Assembly (NCBI RefSeq): GCF_029852145.1
Contig: NC_079973.1
Location: 27,050,422-27,114,421, forward strand
Direction of reading: 5' to 3'
DNA length: 64,000 bases
Source: Microplitis mediator
Lineage: Eukaryota; Arthropoda; Insecta; Hymenoptera; Braconidae
Part shown: positions 11,917-23,886 of the stretch, one piece after another
How the letters are laid out: each line of letters begins with the position of its first letter
How positions within the stretch are numbered: the first letter of the stretch is position 1
The notes under the pieces: model-generated
Database searches by the model: none
The model's input: only the letters and a program-made list of their open reading frames with translations
Told to the model about the DNA's origin: nothing
Program-made: the position numbers and the translations under genes

Positions 11917-13611
11917 CTTGGCTGTTTCTAGTTCTTGAACTGGAGTAGACTCAAGTTTGCAGTAGCTTTCATCCACAAAGTCAACTTCATTTTGATAAGA
12001 AGTGTGATATTGTTGGGCGAGGCTGTAAGCGGTTTCGGCGCTTCGTAATCTATCGACAAGTTGACCGCAAATGTTTGTCCATCTGGCATTTAATCTGTTA
12101 ACTTCCGCGTCCAGACGATCCATGTCGCTGTGCGGACCGCGATGACCTGGTCGTGATTTTTCAACAAGTCGTCGTGCATTGTGTGCATCATCATTCAATT
12201 GATCTATTGATATTTGCTGTTGTGAAATAGCGTTCTGCAGGATCATAAGGTCTTCGAGGACGATCTGTAGGCCTTTTACGTCGGACGGAAGTTCACTGTA
12301 TGAGGCTAATTTTATTTCCAACTCTGTTATTCCAGAGGTATTTTCTTCAAGACCGGACAGTACAATTTCAATGCATTTGAGTCGTTCGATGTACAAATTA
12401 CTGACATTCCACAAGTGATTCCATTTAGACATCACGTTATCAAGTTTATTGCGCATTGCCGGTGTCTTTAGAGTGATACCGCGGAAAGTTTGCTGTACTT
12501 GCTCGTAATCAGGAGCTAGACGCTGTAATTTTTGTTCGAAATCTTTGTGCTCGAGTACCATATGCTCGAGACTATCAAGATCACGTGACAATGGGGATGC
12601 AATGCGAATATTTAAAATTCTTTCGGCTTCATCTAGCGCTTGCTGCAATGCAGTTACTTGGTCACTAAATATTCTACCAGCGTTCTTAGATTCTTCCTCA
12701 GCTCTTGCTCGTTTTTCGAAATCATCAAACAGCCTATTGACTTCTGCTATCTCACGTATCAATCTTCTGAGCTGCGGGTCTGCGGGATCTCCTTCAGACA
12801 GCAGTTTCTCGGCGTCTTCATTGAGAGCTCGTCTGATAGTCGTGCGCTGATCTTGACCCATGTCCAAGAATTTAGGTAAGTCCCATTCCTTGACGACTTT
12901 TATCGTTGCGAAAATGCTGTTTTGTCTCAGACGAAGTTGTTTACGCTGCCAGAGAGAGACACTGCGATCGTACTGACGACGTAACCTTTCAGCGGCATCC
13001 AGTGCATCTTTATCAGGCGGCTGTAGGGTAAAACAAACTCCAGGTACTGGTGATTCAACACCCAGAGAGTTCTTAACACGCCACTTAACACGTCCGGAAT
13101 TATCATAAAGTGTACACAACTCGTTCTTGTCAATAGACATGTTGGCTTGCTTGTAAGTGCAGATACAAGTTACTTGGAGTGGCCTAGTGACAGGTTGTCT
13201 TCGTTGTTTCATCGGGACAATATTGCCAGCTTGATCAACCAAACGTTGAACATTTTCGCCATAACTTTTCAATTCCGCCCGTAATTCTTGCATGCCCTTG
13301 AGAAGATGTTCTCCCTCGTTCAGTGAAAAGTCTGACTGTGAGTAAATAGTATTCAGTACTTCGTCCCGTTTTGAAATCCACTGATCAGCTAGCTGTACGT
13401 CCTTGAAAAATTGTTGACTCTGAGTCGCGTACTTGAGATGTACTTCCAAACAAAGTGTAAGCTGTAAAAGCCAAGCCCACTGGCTTTGCATTGCCGACAT
13501 GTAAGCCTCAATTGTCTTAGCTGCTGGGTGGTGTTGCAACATCAAAGCTTCGCCGCGGTCTTGTACCGCCGAGAATTGAATTTCACGTTTTTCCAAGTCG
13601 TTCATAAGACT
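11917..13611 (-). CDS. shot: shot plakin-domain exon with SH3 domain and several spectrin repeats
   Basis: This exon of 565 codons is phase 0 at both ends. The acceptor is ttatttgcag/AGT and the donor GCCAAG/gtaatt. It opens in a spectrin repeat (QSQWAWLLQLTLCLEVHLKY). An SH3 domain follows at about 13012-13185: RPLQVTCICTYKQANMSIDK, then CTLYDNSGRVKWRVKNSLG, then ESPVPGVCFTLQPPD. Further spectrin repeats come after it, with MGQDQRTTIRRALNEDAEK and conserved tryptophans in KWNHLW and ARWTNICGQLVDRL. An SH3 inserted into a spectrin repeat defines the plakin domain. In plakins this SH3 packs against the neighbouring repeat and its ligand groove is diverged. In the CH1-containing form the exon covers residues 705-1269. 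It is continuously open and is the most secure part of the gene. Confidence 0.97.
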
Positions 13612-13860
13612 CTGCAAATAAGAATAATAATAATAATACTATTATCGTGATAAAATGTTCAAATATTTTATATGGACTGTGTGACGCACACAAGCAAGCA
13701 CACAATTGTGTTGGTAATATTTTTTATTGACTAATAAATTATTTTACCTCCGCTCCAGAACCATACGTATGCTTGGAAATTATTTTAATGATTAAATTAT
13801 TATAGTTATGAGTAAAGTATACAAATGAAAGGGAAAAAAAAAATAATAATAAAAAGTTAC

Positions 13861-14434
13861 CTCATAGTATTGCACGATACTTTGGACATTCAAGTTCTTG
13901 TCACTCCAATCGCGTGTAACTTCAATATCTTCTTTGGCATTAAGCCAAACCAATTCCCCAGTTGCCGATTGTATAAAATCGTGTAAGGTGTCCAAATCGG
14001 ACAATCTTTTATTGGAGGTAACCAATAATTCGGAATATATTTTTTGTAATGTACTCAAGTGTTGGCTGTAGAGAGCGAGCTCCTCTCCATGGAAATTATT
14101 TTTGGCATGAATACATTTATCAACTTTGCTGTGGAATTGATCAATATTTTTGTGTTCTCTTTGATGAATGTCCAATTCATTTTTAACACCCGGTAAATCA
14201 GATCCGTAATCAGCATCTTGAAGCTGCTTCAATTTATTTTTACACCAATCTATGCAGTCATGGAGGTTACGGAAGTGGGGATTGGTGTCGACTAAACGAG
14301 TCTCGTGGACGGTAGTACGATGTTTGGTGACAACCCGTTCTTCAACGGGGAACGAAACTGCTGAAAGTGGTTGCACCAGCCGTTTATGCAACAGAGATCG
14401 CAATGCCACCCAGCGTTGATGCAATTTTTGTACT
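13861..14434 (-). CDS. shot: shot plakin-domain spectrin-repeat exon
   Basis: This exon is 574 bp with acceptor ttattaacag/A and donor TATGAG/gtaact. Its first base completes an arginine codon with the upstream AG, giving RVQKLHQRWVALRSLLHKRL, a plakin spectrin-repeat signature. Later comes SFPVEERVVTKHRTTVHETR, a charged loop, then LHDCIDWCKNKLKQL and the helices TGELVWLNAKEDIEVTRDWS. It ends NVQSIVQYYE at phase 0 and joins SLMNDLEKREIQF of the next exon. Confidence 0.96.
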
Positions 14435-14542
14435 CTGTTAATAAAAAATAAAAGTATTATGAATAGTCGGGTATAAGATACTTTGACAGCCCTATCAAAT
14501 TATAATCTGGTTCGATAAACTACTGCTCTAAATAACTATTAC

Positions 14543-14800
14543 CTCTTGTGAAGTTCACCAGCTTGACTGTATTTTCCTTCCGTGAGAGTGTGAATATCCG
14601 TGAATATATTTTGAATTTGTATCTCTGTATTGCGAATATCCTGTTCTAATAAATCGACTGCATGTTTAGCTTCCAGAGGATGAAGACGATCAAGACGACG
14701 CGCTTCATCTTCAACTCGTCTCTCCAGTTCCTCAAGTCGATTATCCGTTGATTTCATTTCACGATGTACTTTCTCAGCAAGCCGTTGCAATCGTTCCAAA
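14543..14800 (-). CDS. shot: shot plakin-domain spectrin-repeat exon
   Basis: This 258 bp exon has acceptor tgtttacag/T and donor AAGAG/gtaata. It enters with one base completing CG-T (Arg) and exits with two bases (AG). The peptide LERLQRLAEKVHREMKSTDN, then RLEELERRVEDEARRLDRLH and HAVDLLEQDIRNTEIQIQ, is an amphipathic helical bundle of spectrin type at the start of the plakin domain. The flanking introns are 108 bp and 78 bp. Confidence 0.95.
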
Positions 14801-14878
14801 CTGTAAACATTTTTTTTTTTTTATTATTATTACAATTATTTTAATTAGTCGACCCTAATGATGGAAATAAAATGTTAC

Positions 14879-15329
14879 CGTTTGATTTCATCAATAACAG
14901 CTTGTTCTCTTTCCTGATGAAGCATCATCAATCTATTCCAGTTTTTATCAATTACATCGATGTGTAGCTCCTGTTCCATATCAATCTCACCCACGGCTTC
15001 AAAATATTTTTCAAGCTCGCGGAATATGTGAGTGAGTCGTTGCTTGTCTCGGTAACGAGACGGGACTTCTTCGTTTTTGAATTTCGCATTGTCGGCAGCT
15101 AGTTTTTTCATTTCGATAAGTGTCGGCGGGAATGCACGCTCCTGCATTATCACTATTTTCTCGCGCATCCACATGTGCAGAGATGTCGCGAGCTCGCGGT
15201 ACTCGGCCGAGCGTCTTTGGGCCTCGGCGTCGTAGAGAGGATGGATTGGCGGCGGCTCCGGGAACACATCGTAAAGCGATGAGATGTACGTTATCAATGA
15301 TTTCTCGTCCGGTTCGGGGGTATCAACAT
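14879..15329 (-). CDS. shot: shot exon: end of CH2 and start of plakin domain
   Basis: This 451 bp exon has acceptor attttctag/AT and donor AAACG/gtaaca. It continues the CH2 domain: DVDTPEPDEKSLITYISSLY then DVFPEPP, the highly conserved end of the second calponin-homology domain in spectraplakins. Spectrin-repeat helices follow, including ATSLHMWMREKIVIMQ and YRDKQRLTHIFRELEKYF. The split codon G/AT (Asp) with the upstream exon gives LLDPEDVDTPEPDEK, confirming the junction. Confidence 0.97.
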
Positions 15330-16481
15330 CTAGAAAATTAAAAAAATTAAAATACATGATAATAACAACAGATTTAAAATAAAAATTATGTATCCTTGAG
15401 GAACTTGTCTCTTTGGATTTCTCAACACTATCACTTGCTAACAATGGGTACTACTACAATTGCTGATGTGCACACACACACACATTGGGAGTCGTAAAAG
15501 CAATTATACGAAGAGCCGGTGTGTCACGGTGTGTGAGTGCGAGCGGAAGTAGTGTCGGGTACCGTGACCAAAAAGAATGTGTGCCACATTATACATATAG
15601 GCGATCCTCCATCCAAGCCGGGAAGAATATATATAAATATATATATGAACACGCGGATATAAATACGCAGACTTGTTAGTTTGGTAGAGTACAAATCTGA
15701 CGATGAATTTATTGTCGTTTACCATAACGAGTCTCCAGAAGTTGACCAAAAAAATATTTATTCAATTAAATTTACTTTCGTAAATAATGAAAGTGAAAAA
15801 AAAAGTTTTTCAATTGTCTTGTGTGACCTAAAAAAATTTTAAATTATCTCATTGTTCTTTATTTCGTTTGTTCGTGATTCGTGTACGACTTTTATTCGGT
15901 AGGATGTTTTTTTTTGTTTGGCCGGGCAAAGTGATCTGGTACATGATATTGAGACAAGTTGTATTTGGCGCCGCCCATAAATTTTTTGAACGACGTCCAT
16001 CGCGATAAACCACAGACAAGTCAAGTGTATAGAGTGTTGCTGTAGCCGCACATCATATTAAGAGGATGGAAAGTTTATACCGTTTGTTTATTTTCACAAT
16101 GGGTGGTCGTCTTGTAGCTTCGAATTGCATGTCAATGTAATGCTAACTATTGCGAATAATTTTAATTTTTAGTGGTTGGATTCGTACTTAAGGAAGAGAG
16201 AAAAAAAGATCCTCAGTATTGTGACCTATTGATCTTGCGGTTCGTGGAACTGGGACACCGGGATCTCGCGATTGGAGTCTGGTTGGCAAGACTATTTACA
16301 TCCCAGACTCCAGTGGCTCTCTCGGTATCTCATCGGTTAGCAATGCGGAAGAATAAATGAGAAAAATAATATTCTATATTTAGTGGTGAAAGGAATGGCA
16401 AGCAAGTGGATAATAATCCTATCATTTTTATTTATACATTTATATTTATATTATTAGGAGTGTTAAGTTGAGATTTGTTAC
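15330..16481 (-). other. shot: shot intron, 1.15 kb
   Basis: The intron lies within the CH2 coding region. It has a short (CA)n run at about 15472-15484 and a GC-richer patch at 16180-16350. That patch contains an imperfect hairpin: GGAGTCTGG near 16274 and CCAGACTCC near 16303. No coding exon was recognised. Confidence 0.75.
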
Positions 16482-16761
16482 CTTCGGGATCGAGAAGTCT
16501 GGTAACGCCGTACTCGCGCTCGGCGATGTAAAAAACTTGATGGAGCCGTTCGCGCGCTTGACATGATCGCGCGCTTCTCCAGTCGATTAGGTCAGGACGG
16601 TTTCGATGGAGAAGTGCACTGAATGCCATACCGTCTCTCCAGGAACTTGTAAAGTCTGTTACTCGGACACCTGGGTAACGAGCTGTTGAACGTCGGGCCC
16701 ATCTTAGCAGCGCTTCGCGAGCTGTCACGTTTGGTTCTTGTCCAACGACAATGTCCGATAT
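16482..16761 (-). CDS. shot: shot exon: main part of second calponin-homology domain (CH2)
   Basis: This exon is 280 bp, acceptor ttcttttag/ATA and donor CCCGAAG/gtaaca. It encodes ISDIVVGQEPNVTAREALLR then W, ARRSTARYPGVRVTDFTSSW then RDGMAFSALLHRNRPDLIDW, and ends YGVTRLLDPE. This is a textbook CH2 domain of the actin-binding module. The start is phase 0, so two alternative upstream exons can join it in frame: HFQ from CH1 (28068) or KTVR from the alternative N-terminus (19959). The arginine- and tryptophan-rich ARRSTARYPGVRV segment is typical of spectraplakins. Local GC is higher than in the flanking introns. Confidence 0.97.
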
Positions 16762-19700
16762 CTAAAAGAAAAACAACATTTATTTCCAGTTAAAATCAAA
16801 CTAGACAAGTTTTTATTAAACTCAATTGTACAATGAGGCAAAAGCTGGATTTCAAAATGAAATTTTTTTTTTTACACCTACAATGAAATTATTACATTGA
16901 TTTTTTTTTTTGCCATATCAAAAGCATACAAATGCTAATAAATATAATATATATTTTAAATGCCAATAATTTTGTTTCAGTACAATATCTTTCGTTATAT
17001 ATTTGTATAAGCTTTATAATAACAAAGCAATAATTGGTAATTAAAAATATATTTTTAAGAAGTATGGACAATTAAATTTTTTATATTAATAATTACAGTG
17101 ACTCATTCGGTAGTTGACTTATTTATCAGGTGATTAAAATTAAAAAAAAAGAATTAAAGTTTTTTTAAAAAATTTCGATAATTTGATAATTTTTTTTTTA
17201 CTCTGAATTTTATTTAAAAATAAATAATTTTAATTGTCATAATCTGATAGCTCCAGTTACTGTCTGAAAGATTCTATTCTTCTTTATTAAATATTGTAGA
17301 TATTTTTTTTTTATAAATGAGTATAATGACTTCAAAGTAATGATAATTTATTGAAACCAATAAATAATACTGTAGTAATATAAAGAAAAAATAATAAATA
17401 TTACATATCGCCTTTCGATCAAATTTACACATATTTTTAAAAATATAATAAGCATATTTTCATGCAAAATTTTTATTTATATTTAAATAATTTACAAAAA
17501 AAAAAAACAACAGTTACATCACATTTACTTAAACCGTAATCGGGGATAAATCATCATTGCCTACCAGGAAGTGTATAAATCTAACGATAGTAAAATCGAC
17601 CTATCACGATCATTCAGTTTCTAAAAGACATAAAAGTCTGGAGGAGAGAATTATTTAATGTCAATAAAATTATTTAAGACAACTTGATACAAATAAATAC
17701 TAAAGAGTTTATTTGCTGTTATATGCCATTTGTATCAACTCTATTTTAGCAAATAGTTAACTTATTGTCAGGAAATTGTTTTATATTGTTTTCTCTGGCA
17801 TTGTAAGCTAACGGTCGAACGGTGTACCGATTGATCAACTGAGTCTGTGTTTCATCCTGGCCTTCGGCTTCAGTATTGTCTTGAGTTAAGTAAAAGAAAT
17901 AAAAGGTAACCCATTTCCGGCAGATAACTTTTACCGTACAATAGACAAGTAGCTATTGAAATATATAAATTACACTGAAATAATTAATTAAATTATTTTT
18001 TAACCTGCTAAAAAGTTGTTACTTATTGTAATTATTTTCAATGAAGACTGACATACATAAAGGAAGTCCTTAGATTCGCCGGCAAATTCCTTAACCTTGA
18101 TCATCATGTCACGCAATACTCTCTCACATACACACTATTTACTTTATGATGTATAACTAATTAGTTAAAGTGAGATGGAAGAATGTTTTTATGAGAGAAA
18201 GCCAAATTTATCATAAATCATAATTCAATTCACTAACTATCTAGAGTAATATTTAAATAATTGAGAAAACTCTAGATAATTATTTAGTAATAAATAACTT
18301 TTTAAAAATAAATTATTTGGTTACAAGGGATTGGGCCGAATGGTGAAATCACGGAGACTTTAACATGTCCAAGTAAGAAAGTGGGCGAAAAATATATTGT
18401 AATAATGTAAAATATTATAAGAGAAAAATAAAAGTAAAGAGGGAAAAGAAGACAAAGTAGAAGGAGATTTCACCATAAAAGTTTTATGGCAGGCCGTAAG
18501 ATTGTAGTCCTTGGGTTTGTCTCCTTATGGGGCAAGATACCGATACCTGACATCACCATAAGAGTACACACCATTACGTCATAATGAATTAAGCAACACG
18601 AGAATCAGGGGGATAAATAAGAAAAAGAGAAAGACATAAATAAAATACAAACAAGTGGGTGAGTCCCAATTGCTTGATCACACCAACGATTAAATTACAC
18701 CTATAAATATATATGACTATACTTATACATATTTTCGTGTCCGTCAAAATGAAAATAATAAGACACCGTTGGGACATTTAGAGATAAGTTACAATGTACA
18801 AAATAAGATTTATGTCAATCGGTGATTTCACTCGAGTAAATTTACTTTGGTGAAATAAGAAATTTAATAATAAAAAACCAGTGGACCTCGTTCTATGGCT
18901 TAATTTGCTCAATATGCCACGACAATTTGCCCATAATGTTAAATTGCTCTTTTTATAATCGCTTTCATTATTTATTTATTTTTTTAAAATTGATGTTGAA
19001 TTAAAATTTTTAATGAAGATATTCGTAATGCAAATGGCGATAAGTGGGCGGCGATCGAGATCGATATATTGATTCAGATGATGTTACTTGAAGTCTATTC
19101 AAAATATGTCCATGTGACATTGATGTAAACTGGCGATCAGTTTTACTCGGTCGTAGGTGTCACTCGAATGTCAGAGTTACGCTAGAAAACCCACACAGTT
19201 GATCCATATACGTGATTATCGACTTTTTCGTCTAGTCTAAAGTGTAACAGGTAACTTGTTATAATTATAATAATAATAACAAGGACAAATATCTGTCGAA
19301 TAATTAATAAAAATCAAGGTTAGACGTCCACTTAAATGGCAAAACTCAACGTAGATAAAAATAATAATAATTTAAGAATTTTTAGGCATCAACTGGAAAA
19401 TGACAGCTTTCAATTTCGATGTCGTTTCCTGGATTAGAAAGTTTAACGAATAAAATTATCAACAAGAGTGAGTTTGAGTAGACGGAAAACTGGAATTATT
19501 GTTGGTAAGAATGTGGAATTAAAAGTGAGATGATTGAGATTTTTTTTTTGGTGGATGTTAATTAGAAAAATGCTAAGAAGACAAGAGCGGTGAAGAAATT
19601 TCTCGACTGAGTGAGCTTTCGCTGACTAAGTAGAAAAAAAGGGTTAAAGTATGCAACTGGCCCTGACCGGATTTGTCTCGTTGTCTTTGCAGACAAGTTC

Positions 19701-19958
19701 GTATGACAGCCAGTAGAAAGGAGTTTAGTACTTATTAATATATTATATACGTTATCATTTTATCGATATAATCACCCGTGATCTGTTACATACATTTCTT
19801 TGGACTACATATTCTTATCAACGATTAAGTAAGTGTAGATGTATGAGGCTACTTAATTTATTTATAAGCCGCGTAATTTAATCGATTACTCATAAAATAC
19901 TTTCTTGTTAAATGAATTTATCAGTGAAAGTATTTATTTATATTTTATAATTCCTTAC
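16762..19958 (-). other. shot: intron between CH2 exon and alternative N-terminal exon
   Basis: This 3.2 kb AT-rich stretch is intronic for both isoform classes. I found no convincing exon, RNA gene or complete repeat in it. The 62-residue frame at 18589-18777 is low complexity and has no splice support. Confidence 0.7.
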
Positions 19959-20185
19959 CCGGACAGTCTTGGCAGACTTAGCAACAGGAGAACCTTGATG
20001 ACTGGTAACCTTTTGATATTGTGCAGACTGAAGTGATTCGACTTGTGCTCGATTTGTCAAATTCTCGGTTGTACTTTTCTCCTCACCGCGAGTGAGAGTC
20101 GTTGTTTTCCTGATTATTCGCGTCACGATTCTACGTGCTCCATTCTCACCGCGTTTTGAAGTCTTGGTTGACTCAATCGACGATC
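19959..20185 (-). CDS. shot: shot alternative N-terminal coding exon (CH2-only isoform)
   Basis: This 227 bp exon ends GTCCGG/gtaagg at phase 0 and so splices in frame to ISDIVV of the CH2 exon. It encodes a basic, Thr-rich segment, RRIVTRIIRKTTTLTRGEE, followed by NRAQVESLQSAQYQKVTSHQ and AKSAKTVR. I recall a similar RIIRKTTTLTRGEE-like stretch in a Drosophila Shot N-terminal isoform, but cannot check it here. An in-frame stop lies upstream at about 20202, with no ATG between it and the exon body. The exon must therefore have an acceptor; cgatag/GA at 20186-20187 is the best fit by phase though its pyrimidine tract is weak. The product would lack CH1 and carry half an actin-binding domain. 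Confidence 0.8.
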
Positions 20186-20748
20186 CTATCGGATTACGTT
20201 TTTACGTGTCGTTGTAAATAAATTTAAATATCACAAATAAATATCTAGAGAATTTTTTATTTACTTTATTCGCGAGTCTTTTTTATTCTACGATCAATTT
20301 CAGTTACAAAAATTTTTTTGTTTGTGACAAATGAATTTGCCAGGTCTTGGAAAATTAATTTGAAGAGTAATCATTTGAAAAAAATAACTGAGTCCTGACG
20401 TACTAGTAAACTAAATTATGCTCGATAAAATTATGGAAATAAAATTCCTGAGTTTTTTTTACTTTATTAAGAATTTGCTTACGCCGATCGTTTACGATAC
20501 AGACCTGACCATTTAAAGGCCAGAACGCGTGGGCAAGATCAAGGTCGAGCAATGTTTCGATCAGCTGTTGCCTATTTTGTTATCAAAAACACATGGGTTT
20601 ATCAAACTATCGAAACCAATCAAATTTAAAAATTAATAGACTCCGTTTTTTTTTTTTTTTTTTTTTTCAAAATCTATTCTCGATAATGGAACAGCAAAAA
20701 AAAGTTAAACCAAAAATTCTCTAGACATTTAATGATAACCCTTGATAC
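20186..20748 (-). other. shot: intron in alternative 5' end
   Basis: Short AT-rich intron inferred between the two alternative N-terminal exons. It contains a poly(T) tract at about 20647-20667 on the plus strand. Nothing else is recognised. Confidence 0.55.
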
Positions 20749-20896
20749 CTAAAATTTCCGTGGACATGTGACGTTTAGTATGAACAGCTTGCAACTCTGG
20801 TCCACTAGTAGGACTAGAGCCAGCGACATTGTCACGGTCGTCTTGTTCCCGCGTACCCTGGACGAAGAGTCGCCCGCTTTTGCTGAACCGATACAT
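20749..20896 (-). CDS. shot: shot alternative first coding exon (MYRFSKSGRLFV)
   Basis: On the minus strand an ATG at 20896 opens MYRFSKSGRLFVQGTREQDD, followed by GPELQAVHTKRHMSTEIL. The segment is 148 bp to a candidate donor TTTTAG/gtatca, leaving one base. The next exon begins with two bases at its best acceptor, so the codon G/GA (Gly) closes in frame. It reads EILGSSIESTKTSKRGE into the known segment. The composition is more coding-like than its surroundings. The donor is weak (gtatca), which is the main doubt. No domain is recognised; the region is polar and probably disordered. Confidence 0.6.
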
Positions 20897-21904
20897 GGCG
20901 GATTTTTAAAAGTCAACAGAATTTTTTTTTTAATTTACAAAAATAATGATAAATAAATAAAATAGATTAGAGCACCGATAAAATAAGGTAGTTAAGTCTT
21001 TAATAATTCCGTAACTGGTATAACAATTACGAGGCAATGATAATAGTAATGACGACAATACTTCAAGTTGATTTTTCTCTCCGCCAAGATAATTACAGAT
21101 CTCGTTACGAGTAGTCTCGCCTCAGGCAAGATAACACTTTACCACTGTTTACTATATTCACTTGGCAATCAAATACGTTTAAATAAAATGCGTTTAATGA
21201 AAAATTCACAATAATTTTAAAAAATTTACTAGACGTTCGTGCACTGTAACTTTGTAATTTATATTCATTTCCATCACGAGTTACGAATTAAGTAGACTGT
21301 TTTAAACCGAACCATGCACGAGAAATAAAATAGATACACCTTATATTAGAGTACACAATTATAAGACAAAAGCGCACGTATCCATAAATATTTTTATTTT
21401 CCTTTCACTACTCGGAGCACGGAGGCTCATTCTCACCATGAGGGCGGGAATCCTCCTCAATAAAATAAGCCAACACACTCGCCTGCACTTTAATAATATT
21501 ACATAAAATAATTTGGATAAAAAAAAAAAATTCTGTCGAGGTGTTGACAACGCGACGCGAAATTAAAAACTCAGGAGCAATCAGCAGCAACCAGTGAATT
21601 TATTAGCTCCGTTCTTTCTTTAATATCTTTAGAATTCAGGGTTGCCGATGATGTTCCATTACCACCACCAGCACCATAACACCTCCATATCCAATATCGA
21701 GGACCACCACCAGCGAGAATCTGAGTATGAGACACCGTCACAATCATCACCACCACGCGTTATTGTATCGGCCTACGCACTGTTCCCTTGGTCTTGTCCC
21801 TCTCATAGTTTATTATAATTTGTGACGCAAGTAATGATAATAAATAAATAAATTTATTACTGAAGGAAGACAACAAAATGTACAGTATATTGGGACAGGA
21901 GGTG

Positions 21905-22110
21905 TTTTAAATCGGTATTGATAGAGACTGAGACCGAAGCACGCGCTGCCGCTTAGCACGGCATCCACCGACTGTCGCTCGGGGCTTCCCCACCCGCGCT
22001 GACTCTGCCGCCAACCAACCGATGACCAAGAGAGTTTAAAACGCGACGTGATGGTACCCCGCCGGTGTGTGTATGGGTAAAAACCACACCAAGTTCTTCA
22101 GAGTAGGGCA
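21905..22110 (-). promoter_or_regulatory. GC-rich island, candidate promoter of CH2-only shot isoform
   Basis: This block is much richer in G and C, with repeated CGC and CCG words, than the surrounding AT-rich DNA. It lies about 1.0-1.2 kb upstream of the alternative ATG at 20896 on the minus strand. In AT-rich insect genomes such islands often mark promoters or 5' UTRs. No TATA box or initiator can be placed with certainty, so this is inferred from composition and position only. Confidence 0.3.
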
Positions 22111-23812
22111 ACAAAATGCTTTTACAGGTGAGACACTTGCTGTCTTCCTCTCACCGCCGATCGCAGACCCAGTCGCTTTTAAAACTCTTCTATACTTTGA
22201 TCGTACATAAATTTCTACCTCTACCTCTACCTCAACTGCTTATACCATATGCCTATCCACGACTCGGAACGCGGTTTATTCATATTATATATATTCCTCT
22301 TTATTACTCTTGTCTACTCCCATCCCATCTACACTATCATTATTACCATTACTATCTATATCTTGTGTTAAGTATTTAGCGATCACGCATGCGCCGATCG
22401 CCGAGCGGCCTCGTCAGCCGCGTGGGCGATGCCGATTTTGAATTCTCGATCCCGTCCTTCCTCTTTTCCTTATGAGGATAATACCGCGATATTCCCAACT
22501 GATGACGATTACTTTAATCGTTGCCTTGTGATTGTTTTGCTGGTCTTGTTCTTGATGCCGTTGTTGCACTAGATATATTCGTCTATATTTATATATATAT
22601 TCAAATTTATTTCAATAAAGTTGAGATATACGAGTGGTATTTAAAAGCCAACGTATTGAATATGACTGATGACGGAGCCCACACACTTAAAACCGTGGGC
22701 GAAACTCTTTTTATATATTTTTTATTATGTTTTTCGTTTCACAGTGATACCATATTAAGAAAGTGGGAGCCACGAAAATTGACACAAGTGTTTTTATTGA
22801 GTCAGTATTAATACTTGATCATACTCGTTTGACAACAATTGAGTAATTTATATATATAGTTTGTTATTTTTATAACTGTTTGATTTATACTATTTATGGT
22901 AAGTGCTAAATTAATTGATCATTTTTTTCGCATTTTAAATTATTTTATTTCATATATCTATACGAATTAATTACGTATGGTGATTACTATAATTTAATTA
23001 ACTAGCTAATTGGATATTTAAATATAAAAAAAATTAAATCGTCGGTAATTTTTTTTTTTTAACTATTAGTATTTGAAAAAAATTAAAGACAGGTGTGTGC
23101 TGTGCTGAGATTTGTTTAACAAAAGATATTTTGATTAAACAATTAGTAGTACTACGCCATTAAGATAAATAAGACGTACCCAATTTATCTTTTATTTTGT
23201 TTGGGTCTATATTTACACAAGTAAAACACGGAAGAAATTAGATAACCGTCAGAGAGTTATCAGAATAATAACGTCGGATTACTGACTGATGAAATGGTAA
23301 TAAAAAAAGTTAAGATAAGACTCGAGCAAACATCCAAAAGTATGTGTTGTCTGTTTAATTATGTCTTCAACTAATCGTTTGAGTGTCTTCGTTACCGCAT
23401 ATGCCCGATACGGTCATGGCCTTTCTGTTTTCTATATCTAAATCGTCCAGTTGCGTAATGGCCTGGTTCTTTATCCACCTTTTAGTCGATACCAGGTAAC
23501 CTATGCAGTATTAAATAATACTTATCTATAATTTCTACATGTTTTTTTTATTTTCATACTTAGCATTCTACGCGAGCCGATACATTAATTTTGAAATTTC
23601 ACACTTGCGGTGAGTTTTTCATTTGCTAATAACTCTAAGCGGAGTTTTATGGGTATTGTGAATCACGGACACACATTTTTGTATTGTGGTTTATAATTAA
23701 GTCTTGTAGCTGCTAATTAGTTTGTGGTTAAAAGTTGTCGACAGTGGAAGAATAACGAACAGCATGGCTTGGCTTAACGTTGGAATATAAAAGAGAAAGA
23801 CCGGAATGGAAA

Positions 23813-23816
<4 letters not shown>

Positions 23817-23882
<66 letters not shown>
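23817..23882. repeat. (AT)n microsatellite
   Basis: An uninterrupted alternating AT tract of about 66 bp in a shot intron. The low-complexity IYIYIY reading frame across it is not a gene. Confidence 0.98.

Positions 23883-23886
<4 letters not shown>

Noticed and set aside
12545..12879. Plus-strand frames opposite the plakin exon
   Set aside because: Antisense to clear spectrin-repeat coding sequence.
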